The position numbers and the translations under genes were made by a program. Source: an uncultured Eubacteriales bacterium (GTDB taxonomy: Bacteria; Bacillota; Clostridia; Peptostreptococcales; Anaerovoracaceae). Taken from it: DNA of 35,606 bases. The notes under the pieces were generated by a model. The model saw nothing but the letters and a program-made list of their open reading frames with translations, was not told where the DNA came from and made no database searches. This document shows positions 1 through 7,572 of the stretch, piece after piece. The number at the start of each line of letters is the position of its first letter. Positions within the stretch are counted from its first letter, which is position 1. The stretch is taken from contig CACYFZ010000029.1 in NCBI GenBank assembly GCA_902773835.1, positions 1-35,606 of the forward strand, given 5' to 3'.

Positions 1-95
1 CACCGATCACGACCTACGCGTTGTTTTACAACGGAGAATACCTGACAAACGAACAGATGAACGAAGCAAAATTCTTGAAGCTGTCCGCTCGTTAA
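1..95 (+). CDS. C-terminal end of a probable YoaP-like GNAT acetyltransferase (partial)
   Basis: The window opens inside a reading frame that ends at TAA 93-95. The last 30 residues include TYALFYNGEYLTNE and end in KFLKLSAR. This pattern (P-x-T-T-x-x-L-F-Y-N-G-x-x-x-T-N-E followed by a Lys/Phe-rich end) resembles, from memory, the C-terminal YoaP domain that follows a GNAT acetyltransferase domain in many Bacillota. Only the tail is visible, so the acetyltransferase part is inferred. The first terminator-like hairpin lies about 105 bases after the stop. Confidence 0.5.
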   Translation, partial: PITTYALFYNGEYLTNEQMNEAKFLKLSAR

Positions 96-201
96 ATTCC
101 CATTTGTAGGGATGCTGCATGGACTTAGGCAGTTAGGCCGAGGCTTTCTGCATGAGAATAGCCTTTGTGACGAGGAATTGGGTGTGCATAATAGATTTGA
201 C

Positions 202-228
202 CTTGAGACGAAAGTCTCGAGGTTTTTT
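202..228 (+). terminator. Intrinsic terminator downstream of the first gene
   Basis: The stem CTTGAGAC (202-209) pairs with GTCTCGAG (214-221) through one G-T pair, closed by a GAAA tetraloop. It is followed by a run of six T at 223-228. This is a textbook rho-independent terminator, either for the upstream gene or for a small RNA lying between 96 and 228. Confidence 0.75.
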
Positions 229-253
229 CATTTCAAGATTTTCAGGAATTGTC

Positions 254-267
254 GTTGAAATTTCAAC
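254..267. promoter_or_regulatory. Perfect 14-bp palindrome
   Basis: GTTGAAATTTCAAC reads identically on both strands. It sits more than 200 bases upstream of the sugar-alcohol promoter. It is a possible protein binding site, but nothing ties it to a given regulator. Confidence 0.35.
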
Positions 268-384
268 AAGTTCAAGGGTTTTTTGTTTTGCAACTTTTGT
301 TAACTGTTTGGGGTGTTTGTTAACACCGTTATCAATAAGTGTTGCAGTGTAGGATATATAGATACTTATTATGTATGCAAAAGC

Positions 385-408
385 GGAGCATGAAACTGCT
401 CTGTTTTT
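385..408 (+). terminator. Terminator-like hairpin
   Basis: GAGCA (386-390) pairs with TGCTC (397-401) around the loop TGAAAC, and a T-rich tract follows at 402-408. The stem is short, so this could be a weak terminator of an upstream small transcript or part of a leader. Confidence 0.4.
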
Positions 409-420
409 ATTTGAGAAGGG

Positions 421-568
421 AATAATTGTTGAAATAAAAATGAAAAATACTGAATTATTTTTAAAATAACAGTTGACAAGTGCAAATAATTGTTATTATA
501 ATAAGTCAAGCTGTTATAACAACAGATTTTTACAAGAAGTTGTTTAGAAAATTATCGACACAACAATT
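421..568. promoter_or_regulatory. Candidate operator cluster for the DeoR regulator
   Basis: The 10-mer AATAATTGTT occurs at 421-430 and again at 485-494, between the -35 and -10 boxes. Its core AATTGTT recurs inverted as AACAATT at 562-568. A further inverted repeat, CTGTT-N5-AACAG (511-525), covers the expected transcription start. DeoR-family repressors often bind repeated short sites around the promoter of the operon that encodes them, so these are reasonable candidates. Which of the two repeat families is used cannot be told from sequence. Confidence 0.4.
473..502 (+). promoter_or_regulatory. Sigma-A promoter of the sugar-alcohol PTS operon
   Basis: Perfect consensus hexamers TTGACA (473-478) and TATAAT (497-502) are separated by 18 bases. 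An AT-rich inverted repeat, TTATTTT-t-AAAATAA (455-469), lies just upstream and could act as an UP element or binding site. The start would be near 509, leaving a leader of about 90 bases before the ATG at 597. Confidence 0.8.
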
Positions 569-596
569 CTCATGTATTATCATTAAGGAGGTGTTT

Positions 597-1856
597 ATGA
601 AAGCAAAAGCAGTCAGACTTCATGCTGCCAACGATCTTCGTCTTGACGAGTTCGAGCTTCCTGAAATCAAGGACGACGAGATCTTGGTAAAGGTGATTTC
701 AGACACGGTCTGCATGTCCACCTACAAGTGCGCCATTTTGGGGAAAGACCACAAGAGGGTTCACGAAGATGTAGCCGAACATCCTGCTATCATGGGTCAT
801 GAAATGGCCGGAGATATCATCAAGGTCGGTAAAGCGCATCAGGACAAGTTCAAGCCCGGAATGAAGTTTACTCTTCAGCCTGCGCTCAACTACAAGGGGA
901 CTATGTGGAGCCCGGGTTATTCCTATGAATTCTTCGGAGGAAATGCTACATATTGCATTATCCCTGCCGAGGTAATGGAACTCGGATGCCTGCTGGAGTA
1001 CAAAGGCCGTGCCTATTATGAGGCATCACTGGCAGAACCATACTCCTGCAGCGTTGGTGCTTTCCACGCTGCATACCATACTCAGATGGGCGTATATACT
1101 CACGAGATGGGTATTAAAGAAGGTGGAAAACTTGCCATCACGGCAGGTGCAGGCCCGATGGGACTCGGAGCGCTCAGTTATGCAATGAACTGTGACAGGC
1201 GTCCGGGCATGATCGTTATCACTGATGTAAATAAGGAAAGATTGGAAAGAGCAGCAGAGCTTTTCCCACCTGAAGAAGCAAAGAAAGATGGCATCGAACT
1301 TCATTTCGTAAATACGGGTGAAGTAGATGATTCTGTTACTTATCTTCGCGATCTCACAGGTGGCACAGGCTATGATGATGTACTTTGCTACACACCGATT
1401 GCTGCAGTTGTTGAACAGTCTAGTGCAATCCTCGGCAGAGATGGATGTCTCAACTTCTTCGCAGGACCGACAGACACAGCGTTCAGCGCTCCAATCAACT
1501 TCTACGATGTTCATTACAATTCCACACATGTAATGGGAACTACCGGCGGCAACACAGCTGACATGGTGGAGTGTCTTGAACTTACAGCAGCAGGCAGAAT
1601 AGATCCGGCTGTTATGGTTACCCACATAGGAGGACTTGATGCAGCAGCAGAGACTATTCTCAATCTGCCAAAGATTCCGGGCGGAAAGAAGCTGATTTAC
1701 AACCACCTCAACATGCCGCTCATAGCATTGACAGACCTCAGAGAAAGAGGAAAAGAAGATGAAAGGTTCATTGCTCTTGCAGATATCGTAGACGCACACA
1801 AGGGGCTTTGGTGCCCTGAAGCAGAAGAATACCTTCTGGCGAATTTTACAGCTTAA
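597..1856 (+). CDS. SorE-like zinc-dependent sugar-phosphate dehydrogenase (MDR family)
   Basis: A 419-residue medium-chain dehydrogenase. ATG 597 was chosen because AAGGAGG (585-591) sits six bases upstream; the longer in-frame ORF from 480 would begin inside the promoter. The GroES-like N-terminal half carries probable catalytic-zinc ligands Cys39 and the GHE pair His68-Glu69. The four-Cys structural-zinc loop of classical alcohol dehydrogenases is absent. A nucleotide-binding Rossmann motif AGAGPMGLG follows near the middle. Overall it resembles L-sorbose-1-phosphate reductase (SorE), which interconverts a ketose phosphate and hexitol-6-phosphate using NAD(P). It is first in an operon with a DeoR regulator and a mannitol-type PTS, so it probably oxidises the hexitol phosphate that the PTS delivers. 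Family is fairly sure; the exact substrate (mannitol-1-P, sorbitol-6-P or sorbose-1-P) is inferred. Confidence 0.85.
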   Translation: MKAKAVRLHAANDLRLDEFELPEIKDDEILVKVISDTVCMSTYKCAILGKDHKRVHEDVAEHPAIMGHEMAGDIIKVGKAHQDKFKPGMKFTLQPALNYKGTMWSPGYSYEFFGGNATYCIIPAEVMELGCLLEYKGRAYYEASLAEPYSCSVGAFHAAYHTQMGVYTHEMGIKEGGKLAITAGAGPMGLGALSYAMNCDRRPGMIVITDVNKERLERAAELFPPEEAKKDGIELHFVNTGEVDDSVTYLRDLTGGTGYDDVLCYTPIAAVVEQSSAILGRDGCLNFFAGPTDTAFSAPINFYDVHYNSTHVMGTTGGNTADMVECLELTAAGRIDPAVMVTHIGGLDAAAETILNLPKIPGGKKLIYNHLNMPLIALTDLRERGKEDERFIALADIVDAHKGLWCPEAEEYLLANFTA

Positions 1857-1911
1857 TAGATCGGTACAGAATTCTTCCGGGAATGATGGACTGATCTCGG
1901 AAGGAGGAAGT

Positions 1912-2673
1912 ATGGACTCTGTTGAAAAAAGACGAAACTCTATTGTTAATTGGATTAATGAAAAAGGGGAGGTCACGTTCGCTCAGCTTAAAGAAGCGTT
2001 TCCAAACGTGTCGGACATGACCCTTCGTACAGATCTGAAAAACCTGGATGACATAAAAAGGATTGTTCGAATTCACGGGGGCGCACGTTCCGTAGACGTG
2101 GTGGTAGGTACAGATGATTTTATGAGCAGGCGAAGCATAAGAAATGTGGATGCCAAAAAAGCTATCATCATGAAAGCAAAGGAACTAGTCGCACCGGGCA
2201 CGGCAATCTTCTTGGATTCGGGAAGCACGACCACAATGCTCGCAGCAGAACTCAAAGATCAGCCTAATCTGATCATAACGAGCAGTATAAGCTGTGCTAT
2301 GGAACTGGCCCGCCTTGAGAAGGCGCAGGTCGTGATACCCGGCGGTACAATGAACCGCTATAGCTTGAGCATCTGCGGATCTCAGGGAGCCGGGGAATTG
2401 CAAAAGATGAAGTTCGATTTGGCCTTCATGGGCGTTACAACCTACAACGATGACACGGGGTTTGCCTGTAACGTATATGAAGAATCCCAGCTCAAACAGA
2501 CTGTAATCAATAGAGCACTAAAAACCGTCGTATTGATGGATTCCACAAAGGTAGGAAAGAACGGCACTTTTACTTTCGGGTCGCTCAAAGATGTAGATGT
2601 TGTGATTTCCGACGGGAATCTGCCGGAAGCCTTCCTGGCAGCCTGCAGAGAAAACAATGTGGAAGTCCTATAA
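1912..2673 (+). CDS. DeoR/GlpR-family transcriptional regulator
   Basis: A 253-residue cytoplasmic repressor-type protein, with ATG 1912 preceded by AAGGAGGAAGT. Residues about 1-60 form the DeoR winged helix (RRNSIVNWINEKGEV, then VSDMTLRTDLKNLDD). The rest is the DeoRC sensor domain, which is related to ribose-5-phosphate isomerase and carries the conserved DSGSTTTMLA loop. Members usually sense a phosphorylated sugar and repress their own catabolic operon. It lies 55 bases after the dehydrogenase and 141 bases before the PTS gene, so it almost certainly controls this operon, with candidate operators at 421-568. The TAA stop lies in TATAACAGA (2669-2677), the same bases that begin the dispersed repeat elsewhere in the window. 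Confidence 0.92.
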   Translation: MDSVEKRRNSIVNWINEKGEVTFAQLKEAFPNVSDMTLRTDLKNLDDIKRIVRIHGGARSVDVVVGTDDFMSRRSIRNVDAKKAIIMKAKELVAPGTAIFLDSGSTTTMLAAELKDQPNLIITSSISCAMELARLEKAQVVIPGGTMNRYSLSICGSQGAGELQKMKFDLAFMGVTTYNDDTGFACNVYEESQLKQTVINRALKTVVLMDSTKVGKNGTFTFGSLKDVDVVISDGNLPEAFLAACRENNVEVL

Positions 2674-2814
2674 CAGATAACATATTTACGGTACCGTTTC
2701 TCAAATATCATCGGCCGAATCGAGATCGTAAGGCTCGAAAGGCCGGATGAATCCCAGTCCTTAATAATAAAGTAGGTTATATTGTAGAAGTACTAGAGGA
2801 TGAGGAGATTAATT
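2674..2814 (+). promoter_or_regulatory. Structured spacer before the PTS gene
   Basis: This 141-base gap holds a perfect 10-bp palindrome ACGGTACCGT (2688-2697). It also holds a nested hairpin in which GGCC (2713-2716) pairs with GGCC (2741-2744) and TCGAG (2720-2724) with CTCGA (2734-2738). No T run follows, so it is not a terminator. It could be a processing or stability element, or an operator. I recognise no riboswitch class here. Confidence 0.4.
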
Positions 2815-4683
2815 ATGAAAAACGGAGTACAACGTTTCGGAAAGTTTTTATCCGCCATGGTAATGCCTAATATCGGAGCATTCATCGCGTGGGGATTCAT
2901 AACAGCTTTATTTATTCCGGATGGATGGCTGCCTAATGAGCAGCTCGCATCTATCCAGCCATATATGCTCACTTACCTGCTTCCTGCTCTGATAGCATTT
3001 ACAGGAGGTAAACTTGTAGGAGGAGATCGCGGTGGAGTAATGGGAGCCATTGCGGTTATGGGTACTATCGCCGGAGTAGGCGGTACAGAAGGACAGCCTA
3101 TGCTGATGGGAGCCATGGTAATGGGTCCTTTCGCAGGTTGGATTATCAAGAAGTTTGACCGTTTCATGGAGTCAAGAATGCCTGCCGGATTCGAGATGCT
3201 TATCAACAACTTCTCGGTAGGTATTATCGGAATGCTCATAGCAATTCTCGGATACTATGTAATCGGTCCGGTAATGACAATAATACTGAGCGTACTCACT
3301 GCCGGTGTAGACGTACTCGTCAACAACCACATGCTTCCGCTCGCAGCTATATTCATCGAGCCTGCCAAGGTGCTGTTTCTTAACAATGCTATCAATCACG
3401 GCATCTTCACACCTATCGGTGCTGAGCAGGTTAAAGAAGCAGGACAGTCCATCATGTACATGCTCGAGGCAAACCCGGGCCCTGGACTCGGAGTGCTCCT
3501 CGCTTACTGGATGTTTGCAAAGGACAAGGCAACTAAGGACTCTGCTCCGGGAGCTATCATCATTCACTTCTTTGGCGGAATCCACGAGATTTATTTCCCG
3601 TATGTCCTGATGAACCCTGCTGTAATCGTAGCACCTATCGTAGGTAACATCTGTGCAATTACATGGTTCAGCCTTACTGGATGCGGACTTAAGGGACCTG
3701 CTTCCCCTGGATCAATCATCGCTTTCATGGCTATGGCCCCTAAGAACAAAATGATCCTGATCTTCATCGGCGTACTTCTCGCTGCAGCAGTATCATTTGC
3801 TATTGCATCAGTTATCATCAAGGCTACAAGCACTACAGCTTCCATCGAAGAGGCTCAGGCTGAGGTAGCTGACAGAAAGGCTCAGGCCAAGGGACTTGCA
3901 ACTGTAAGTAATTCAGAGTCTGTTCGCAAGGTAATCTTCGCATGTGACGCAGGAATGGGATCATCTGCAATGGGAGCTACAAAGTTCCGTAACAGAATCA
4001 AGGCGGCAAGACCTGATATCGAAGTAAAGAATACATCAGTAGACAATATTCCTTCAGATTGTGATATTGCAGTAGTTCAGAGCACTCTTCAAGAACGTGC
4101 AAAGAGTTCTGCTCCACAGGCACAGCTCGTCACTATAGAGAACTTCCTCAACGATCCTGCGCTTGATGATCTCTACGTGCAGCTGACAACTCTCGATGCT
4201 CCTGCTGACAAAGCCAAGGATGACGTTGAGAAGGCTGTTGCGGCAGCTGAGATGAGCGCAAAGAAAGACGTTATTGTTAAGGACAGCATTCTTCTGAAAC
4301 AAGCTTCCGTTACTAAGGAGGAGGCTATCAACAAGGCGGGAGAACTCCTCGTTGCATGTGGCGCTGTTGAGCCTGAATATGTAGAGGCAATGCAGGAAAG
4401 AGAACGCATGGTAAGCACATATATGGGCATGGGCATAGCTATTCCTCACGGCACATCACAGGCAAAGGGAGCCGTAAAGAAGACAGCTATCTCTATGGTT
4501 CAGTATCCGGAAGGCGTTGATTTCGGCGCAGAGAAGGCACAGCTCGTATTCGGTATCGCAGGTATAGGCGATGAGCATATGGATCTTCTCGCCAAGATTG
4601 CTAAATGCCTGGACGATCCTGAAGCTCTTGAGAAACTCAAGACTACAGACGACATCGATTGGATACTCAAGACACTTTCATAA
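2815..4683 (+). CDS. mtlA: PTS mannitol-type transporter, fused IICBA
   Basis: A 622-residue fused permease-phosphotransferase, close to the length of E. coli MtlA (637). ATG 2815 is preferred over the in-frame ATG at 2800 because AGGAG (2803-2807) is spaced correctly for it. The N-terminal ~340 residues form the membrane IIC channel, with many hydrophobic segments and the GGIHEIYFPYV motif typical of mannitol IIC. The IIB domain has its phosphocysteine at Cys377 in FACDAGMGSSAMG. The IIA domain has its phosphohistidine at His545 in GIAIPHGT. It imports a hexitol at the membrane while phosphorylating it with phosphate passed from PEP via EI and HPr, which are not in the window. It is the last gene of the operon, with a terminator at 4724-4753. 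Mannitol is the likely substrate, but no MtlD is adjacent, so another hexitol is possible. Confidence 0.92.
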   Translation: MKNGVQRFGKFLSAMVMPNIGAFIAWGFITALFIPDGWLPNEQLASIQPYMLTYLLPALIAFTGGKLVGGDRGGVMGAIAVMGTIAGVGGTEGQPMLMGAMVMGPFAGWIIKKFDRFMESRMPAGFEMLINNFSVGIIGMLIAILGYYVIGPVMTIILSVLTAGVDVLVNNHMLPLAAIFIEPAKVLFLNNAINHGIFTPIGAEQVKEAGQSIMYMLEANPGPGLGVLLAYWMFAKDKATKDSAPGAIIIHFFGGIHEIYFPYVLMNPAVIVAPIVGNICAITWFSLTGCGLKGPASPGSIIAFMAMAPKNKMILIFIGVLLAAAVSFAIASVIIKATSTTASIEEAQAEVADRKAQAKGLATVSNSESVRKVIFACDAGMGSSAMGATKFRNRIKAARPDIEVKNTSVDNIPSDCDIAVVQSTLQERAKSSAPQAQLVTIENFLNDPALDDLYVQLTTLDAPADKAKDDVEKAVAAAEMSAKKDVIVKDSILLKQASVTKEEAINKAGELLVACGAVEPEYVEAMQERERMVSTYMGMGIAIPHGTSQAKGAVKKTAISMVQYPEGVDFGAEKAQLVFGIAGIGDEHMDLLAKIAKCLDDPEALEKLKTTDDIDWILKTLS

Positions 4684-4723
4684 AAAGCCCTTGTAAGATA
4701 AATTGATAATACATGTTTTAAAG

Positions 4724-4753
4724 AAACTGCCGCTTCTCTTATGCGGCAGTTTT
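4724..4753 (+). terminator. Intrinsic terminator of the PTS operon
   Basis: AAACTGCCGC (4724-4733) pairs perfectly with GCGGCAGTTT (4743-4752) around a 9-base loop and ends in a short T tract. It lies 40 bases after the PTS stop. Confidence 0.85.
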
Positions 4754-4770
4754 AGTTGCCTGTGCTTGAC

Positions 4771-4801
4771 TTGGGCAAAACGATGCTCGATGTGGTAGAA
4801 T
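4771..4801 (+). promoter_or_regulatory. Promoter of glmS, extended -10 type
   Basis: TAGAAT (4796-4801) is preceded by TGTGG, giving an extended -10, with TTGGGC (4771-4776) as a loose -35 at 19 bases. The same TGTGGTAGAAT string recurs before the flavodiiron gene (19291-19301), which supports it as a real promoter. The leader before the ATG at 4840 is about 30 bases. Confidence 0.5.
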
Positions 4802-4839
4802 TAGCCTATCTTTATACAGATAAAAAAGGAGATTAATAT

Positions 4840-6708
4840 ATGTGCGGAATAGTTGGTTTTACGGGAAAACAGCAAGCAGCTCCTGTCTTGCTCAACGGAC
4901 TTTCAAAACTCGAGTACAGAGGCTATGACTCTGCGGGTCTTGCGGTGAGAGATGGCGAATCACTCGCAGAAGTTGTTAAGGCTACAGGCAAACTTCGCAA
5001 CCTGGCAAAAAAAATAGATAACGGGGCAGCGCTTCCGGGTATGTGCGGTATAGGACATACCAGATGGGCTACACATGGTGAGCCCAGCCAAAAGAACGCT
5101 CATCCTCACGTCAGCGGAAATGCTACCGGCTCAGCTTCAGGTGCAGTCGAGTCTGAGGTAGTTGGTGTGCATAACGGCATAATAGAAAACTACGAAGAGC
5201 TAAAAGCCAAGCTGATAGCCAACGGATATGCTTTTTACAGCACTACAGATACCGAGGTTGCTATCAAACTGGTCGATTATTATTACAAAAAATATCAGCT
5301 CGGACCTATCGATGCGATTAACAGAATGATGGTACGTGTCAGGGGATCGTATGCGCTTGCGCTCATGTTCAAAGATTATCCCGGTGAAATCTACGCCGCC
5401 AGAAAGGACAGCCCTATGGTCATAGGTGTGACTAATGGCGAAACTTTCCTGGCATCTGACGTACCGGCAATACTTAAGTACACAAGAGATATTTACTATA
5501 TAGATAATCTCCAATCGGTAAGGCTTCTTCCGGGAGAGGCACATTTCTACGATCTGAACGGCGATGAAGTTGAGATGGAGAGCACCCACATAACTTGGGA
5601 TGCCGAGGCTGCCGAGAAGGGCGGATACGAGCACTTCATGTTAAAGGAGATACATGAGCAGCCAAAGGCGGTTGGTGACACAATTGCAAGTCTTGTTAAA
5701 GACGGGAGGATAGACCTGACGACAGCGGGCCTGACAAAGGAGATACTTGAGGGTGTATCTGAGATACATATCGCAGCTTGCGGTTCAGCATGGCACGCAG
5801 GAATGGTAGGTCAGTATGTAATTGAAGATTTGGCTGAAGTGCCGGTTAAGGTAGAACTCGGAAGCGAGTTCAGATATAAAAAGTTGCTTTTGGACCAGAA
5901 TGCTCTTTTGATTGTCATATCGCAGTCGGGAGAAACAGCAGATACCCTTGCTGCATTGAGAGCAGCTAAATCGCAGGGCATACGTACTTTGGCGGTGGTA
6001 AATGTAATCGGTTCGACGATAGCCCGTGAGGCGGACAATGTACTCTACACGCTTGCCGGTCCGGAGATTGCGGTTGCCACGACAAAAGCATACAGCACAC
6101 AGCTTATCGCAATGTACGCTCTGGCGCTGGCCATGGCTGATGCTAAGGGTAAGCTTGAGGAAAAAGATTACAAATATTACATCGAAGAGCTTCAGGCTTT
6201 GCCTGACAAAATCAGCAAAGTGCTCGAAGACAAAAAACGCATACAGTGGTTTGCATCAAAGTATTACAATGCTCATGATGCGTTCTTCCTCGGGAGAGGG
6301 CTGGATTATGCTATAAGTCTCGAAGGAAGTCTCAAAATGAAAGAGATCAGCTATATTCATAGCGAGGCATATGCCGCAGGAGAGCTTAAGCACGGAACCA
6401 TCAGTCTTATTGAAAAGGGAATACTGGTAATCGGTGTTCTCACTCAGGAAGAACTGATGGAGAAGACAATCAGTAATATGGAAGAGTGCAGGGCGCGAGG
6501 AGCATATCTTGTGGGAGTTGCAAGTGAGGGTAATTACAACGTAGAGGACGCTGTGAATTTCACAATCTATGTGCCTCAAGCAGACGGGCACTTTGCCGGC
6601 AGTTTGGCGGTTATCCCTCTGCAGATTCTCGGTTACTATACGAGTATCGCAAAGGGACTCGATGTGGATAAACCGAGAAACCTCGCTAAATCAGTTACCG
6701 TAGAGTAA
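4840..6708 (+). CDS. glmS: Glutamine--fructose-6-phosphate aminotransferase (isomerizing)
   Basis: A 622-residue cytoplasmic enzyme that makes glucosamine-6-phosphate from fructose-6-phosphate and glutamine, the entry step to UDP-GlcNAc and peptidoglycan. The protein begins MCGIVGFTG; Cys2 becomes the N-terminal nucleophile of the glutaminase domain (about residues 2-235). GYDSAGLAV, GHTRWATHG and HNGIIENY are the expected glutaminase motifs. Two SIS sugar-isomerase domains follow, with AACGSAWHAGMV and SQSGETADTLAALR, and the conserved C terminus is DKPRNLAKSVTVE. A ribosome binding site AAAAGGAGAT precedes the ATG. The leader is too short to hold a glmS ribozyme. A YfcE-like gene follows 41 bases later and probably shares the transcript. 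Confidence 0.97.
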   Translation: MCGIVGFTGKQQAAPVLLNGLSKLEYRGYDSAGLAVRDGESLAEVVKATGKLRNLAKKIDNGAALPGMCGIGHTRWATHGEPSQKNAHPHVSGNATGSASGAVESEVVGVHNGIIENYEELKAKLIANGYAFYSTTDTEVAIKLVDYYYKKYQLGPIDAINRMMVRVRGSYALALMFKDYPGEIYAARKDSPMVIGVTNGETFLASDVPAILKYTRDIYYIDNLQSVRLLPGEAHFYDLNGDEVEMESTHITWDAEAAEKGGYEHFMLKEIHEQPKAVGDTIASLVKDGRIDLTTAGLTKEILEGVSEIHIAACGSAWHAGMVGQYVIEDLAEVPVKVELGSEFRYKKLLLDQNALLIVISQSGETADTLAALRAAKSQGIRTLAVVNVIGSTIAREADNVLYTLAGPEIAVATTKAYSTQLIAMYALALAMADAKGKLEEKDYKYYIEELQALPDKISKVLEDKKRIQWFASKYYNAHDAFFLGRGLDYAISLEGSLKMKEISYIHSEAYAAGELKHGTISLIEKGILVIGVLTQEELMEKTISNMEECRARGAYLVGVASEGNYNVEDAVNFTIYVPQADGHFAGSLAVIPLQILGYYTSIAKGLDVDKPRNLAKSVTVE

Positions 6709-6749
6709 GCTGATTGCTAAACAGAACGCGGTAAAGGAGTCGTAAAGTT

Positions 6750-7220
6750 TTGAAGATATGTGTCTTTTCCGATTCGCATGCTTATGCAGCTAATATGATA
6801 GCTGCGATAGAGCTTGAACAAGCGGACTGCATGTTCTTTCTGGGGGACGGAGCCAAAGATCTGCAAACGGTGCAAGAGAGATTCCCGTGGCTCCCAATCT
6901 ATGCGGTATGCGGCAATTGCGATTTCATGAGCGGATTGGAACAACTGCTGCGATGCGAAGTCGAAGGCGTTAGAATATTTGCCGTGCATGGCCACAGGTC
7001 GAATGTTAATTATGAATACAGGATGGATACTCTCGCATATCAGGCTATTGAGGCAGGCGCCGATATCGCGCTGTTCGGGCACACACATAAGCAGTACCTT
7101 TCCGAAAATAAAGGGGTGACTCTTATCAATCCCGGATCGATTGGACGCGGATATTATCCCGGTTACGCCTTGCTCACAATAGAAGACGGCAAGTTTGATG
7201 CAGAGCTCAAGACTATCTGA
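6750..7220 (+). CDS. YfcE/MJ0936-type metallophosphoesterase
   Basis: A 156-residue calcineurin-like phosphoesterase, a usual size for the YfcE family. The start is TTG 6750, placed 9 bases after AAAGGAG (6734-6740); no upstream ATG exists. Metal-binding motifs run in order: DSH (Asp8, His10), GDG, GNCD, VHGH and GHTH, a full set for a two-metal site. Members hydrolyse phosphodiesters or phosphomonoesters in vitro; the natural substrate is usually unknown. It is downstream of glmS and is followed by a terminator at 7255-7280. Confidence 0.88.
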   Translation: MKICVFSDSHAYAANMIAAIELEQADCMFFLGDGAKDLQTVQERFPWLPIYAVCGNCDFMSGLEQLLRCEVEGVRIFAVHGHRSNVNYEYRMDTLAYQAIEAGADIALFGHTHKQYLSENKGVTLINPGSIGRGYYPGYALLTIEDGKFDAELKTI

Positions 7221-7254
7221 TGCGTGACTACGAGCATAGTGCTGCGGAGTGTAT

Positions 7255-7280
7255 GAGTCGTTCGAAAGAACGGCTCTTTT
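7255..7280 (+). terminator. Intrinsic terminator after the phosphoesterase gene
   Basis: GAGTCGTTC (7255-7263) pairs with GAACGGCTC (7268-7276) with one G-T pair around a GAAA tetraloop, followed by TTTT. Confidence 0.85.
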
Positions 7281-7429
7281 CATTGAGAATACTATTCTTT
7301 AAATGTCTTACGGGGAATTCTTGTATGAGCCGTTAACCGGTCTGAAATCTCAGTGGGTTGATTATTAACTTATGTATAACTACATATGTGTATTATTAGT
7401 TTCAGATAAATAATTAAGGAGGGGCGAAA

Positions 7430-7504
7430 ATGAAACTTACTGAAAAATTTGATAAAGTAGCAGCTCAGCAGACGGCTATCTTTAATGAGAAATACGGTGA
7501 GTAG
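7430..7504 (+). CDS. Small ORF of 24 codons with a strong ribosome binding site
   Basis: ATG 7430 lies seven bases behind AAGGAGGGG, one of the strongest Shine-Dalgarno sequences in the window, and the frame stops at TAG 7502-7504. The product starts MKLTEKFDKVAAQQ and ends IFNEKYGE. It is charged and probably one amphipathic helix, with no membrane segment. I do not recognise it. It could be a genuine small protein, a leader peptide, or the 5' remnant of a decayed gene; the bases after the stop show no continuation in this frame. Confidence 0.45.
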   Translation: MKLTEKFDKVAAQQTAIFNEKYGE

Positions 7505-7572
7505 CCATAGCTGAAACAGTCAGATTGATGAAAAACGGGCGACCTGTGTTGTATGACGCCGGCGCTCTCAAC

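Larger units (their letters stand above)
96..596. other. 500-bp non-coding stretch with hairpins, palindromes and the PTS-operon promoter
   Basis: No credible gene is seen here: the only ORF (152-352) has no ribosome binding site and a low-complexity product. In order it holds a terminator-like hairpin (202-228), a perfect 14-bp palindrome (254-267), a GGTGTT/AACACC hairpin with a TGTT loop (312-327), a second terminator-like hairpin (385-408), an AT-rich inverted repeat (455-469), a strong promoter (473-502) and operator-like repeats around it. The mix of terminators and palindromes would fit one or two small transcripts, but I recognise no known RNA family. Confidence 0.6.

Noticed and set aside
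152..352. ORF of 66 codons in the first intergenic stretch
   Set aside because: It has no ribosome binding site, a low-complexity Phe/Ser/Cys-rich product, and runs through a strong terminator and palindromes. It is treated as non-coding.
1026..1976. Long minus-strand ORF of 316 codons
   Set aside because: It lies opposite the dehydrogenase and DeoR genes, which have strong family motifs and good ribosome binding sites. The product is Cys/Ser-rich without any motif, a typical shadow.
2709..2748. Terminator between the DeoR and PTS genes
   Set aside because: The hairpin is convincing but no T run follows, and the PTS gene lies in the same direction with no new strong promoter, so I list it as a structured spacer only.
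4754..4839. glmS ribozyme upstream of glmS
   Set aside because: Only about 85 bases lie between the preceding terminator and the ATG, too short for the ribozyme, and none of its conserved core is visible.
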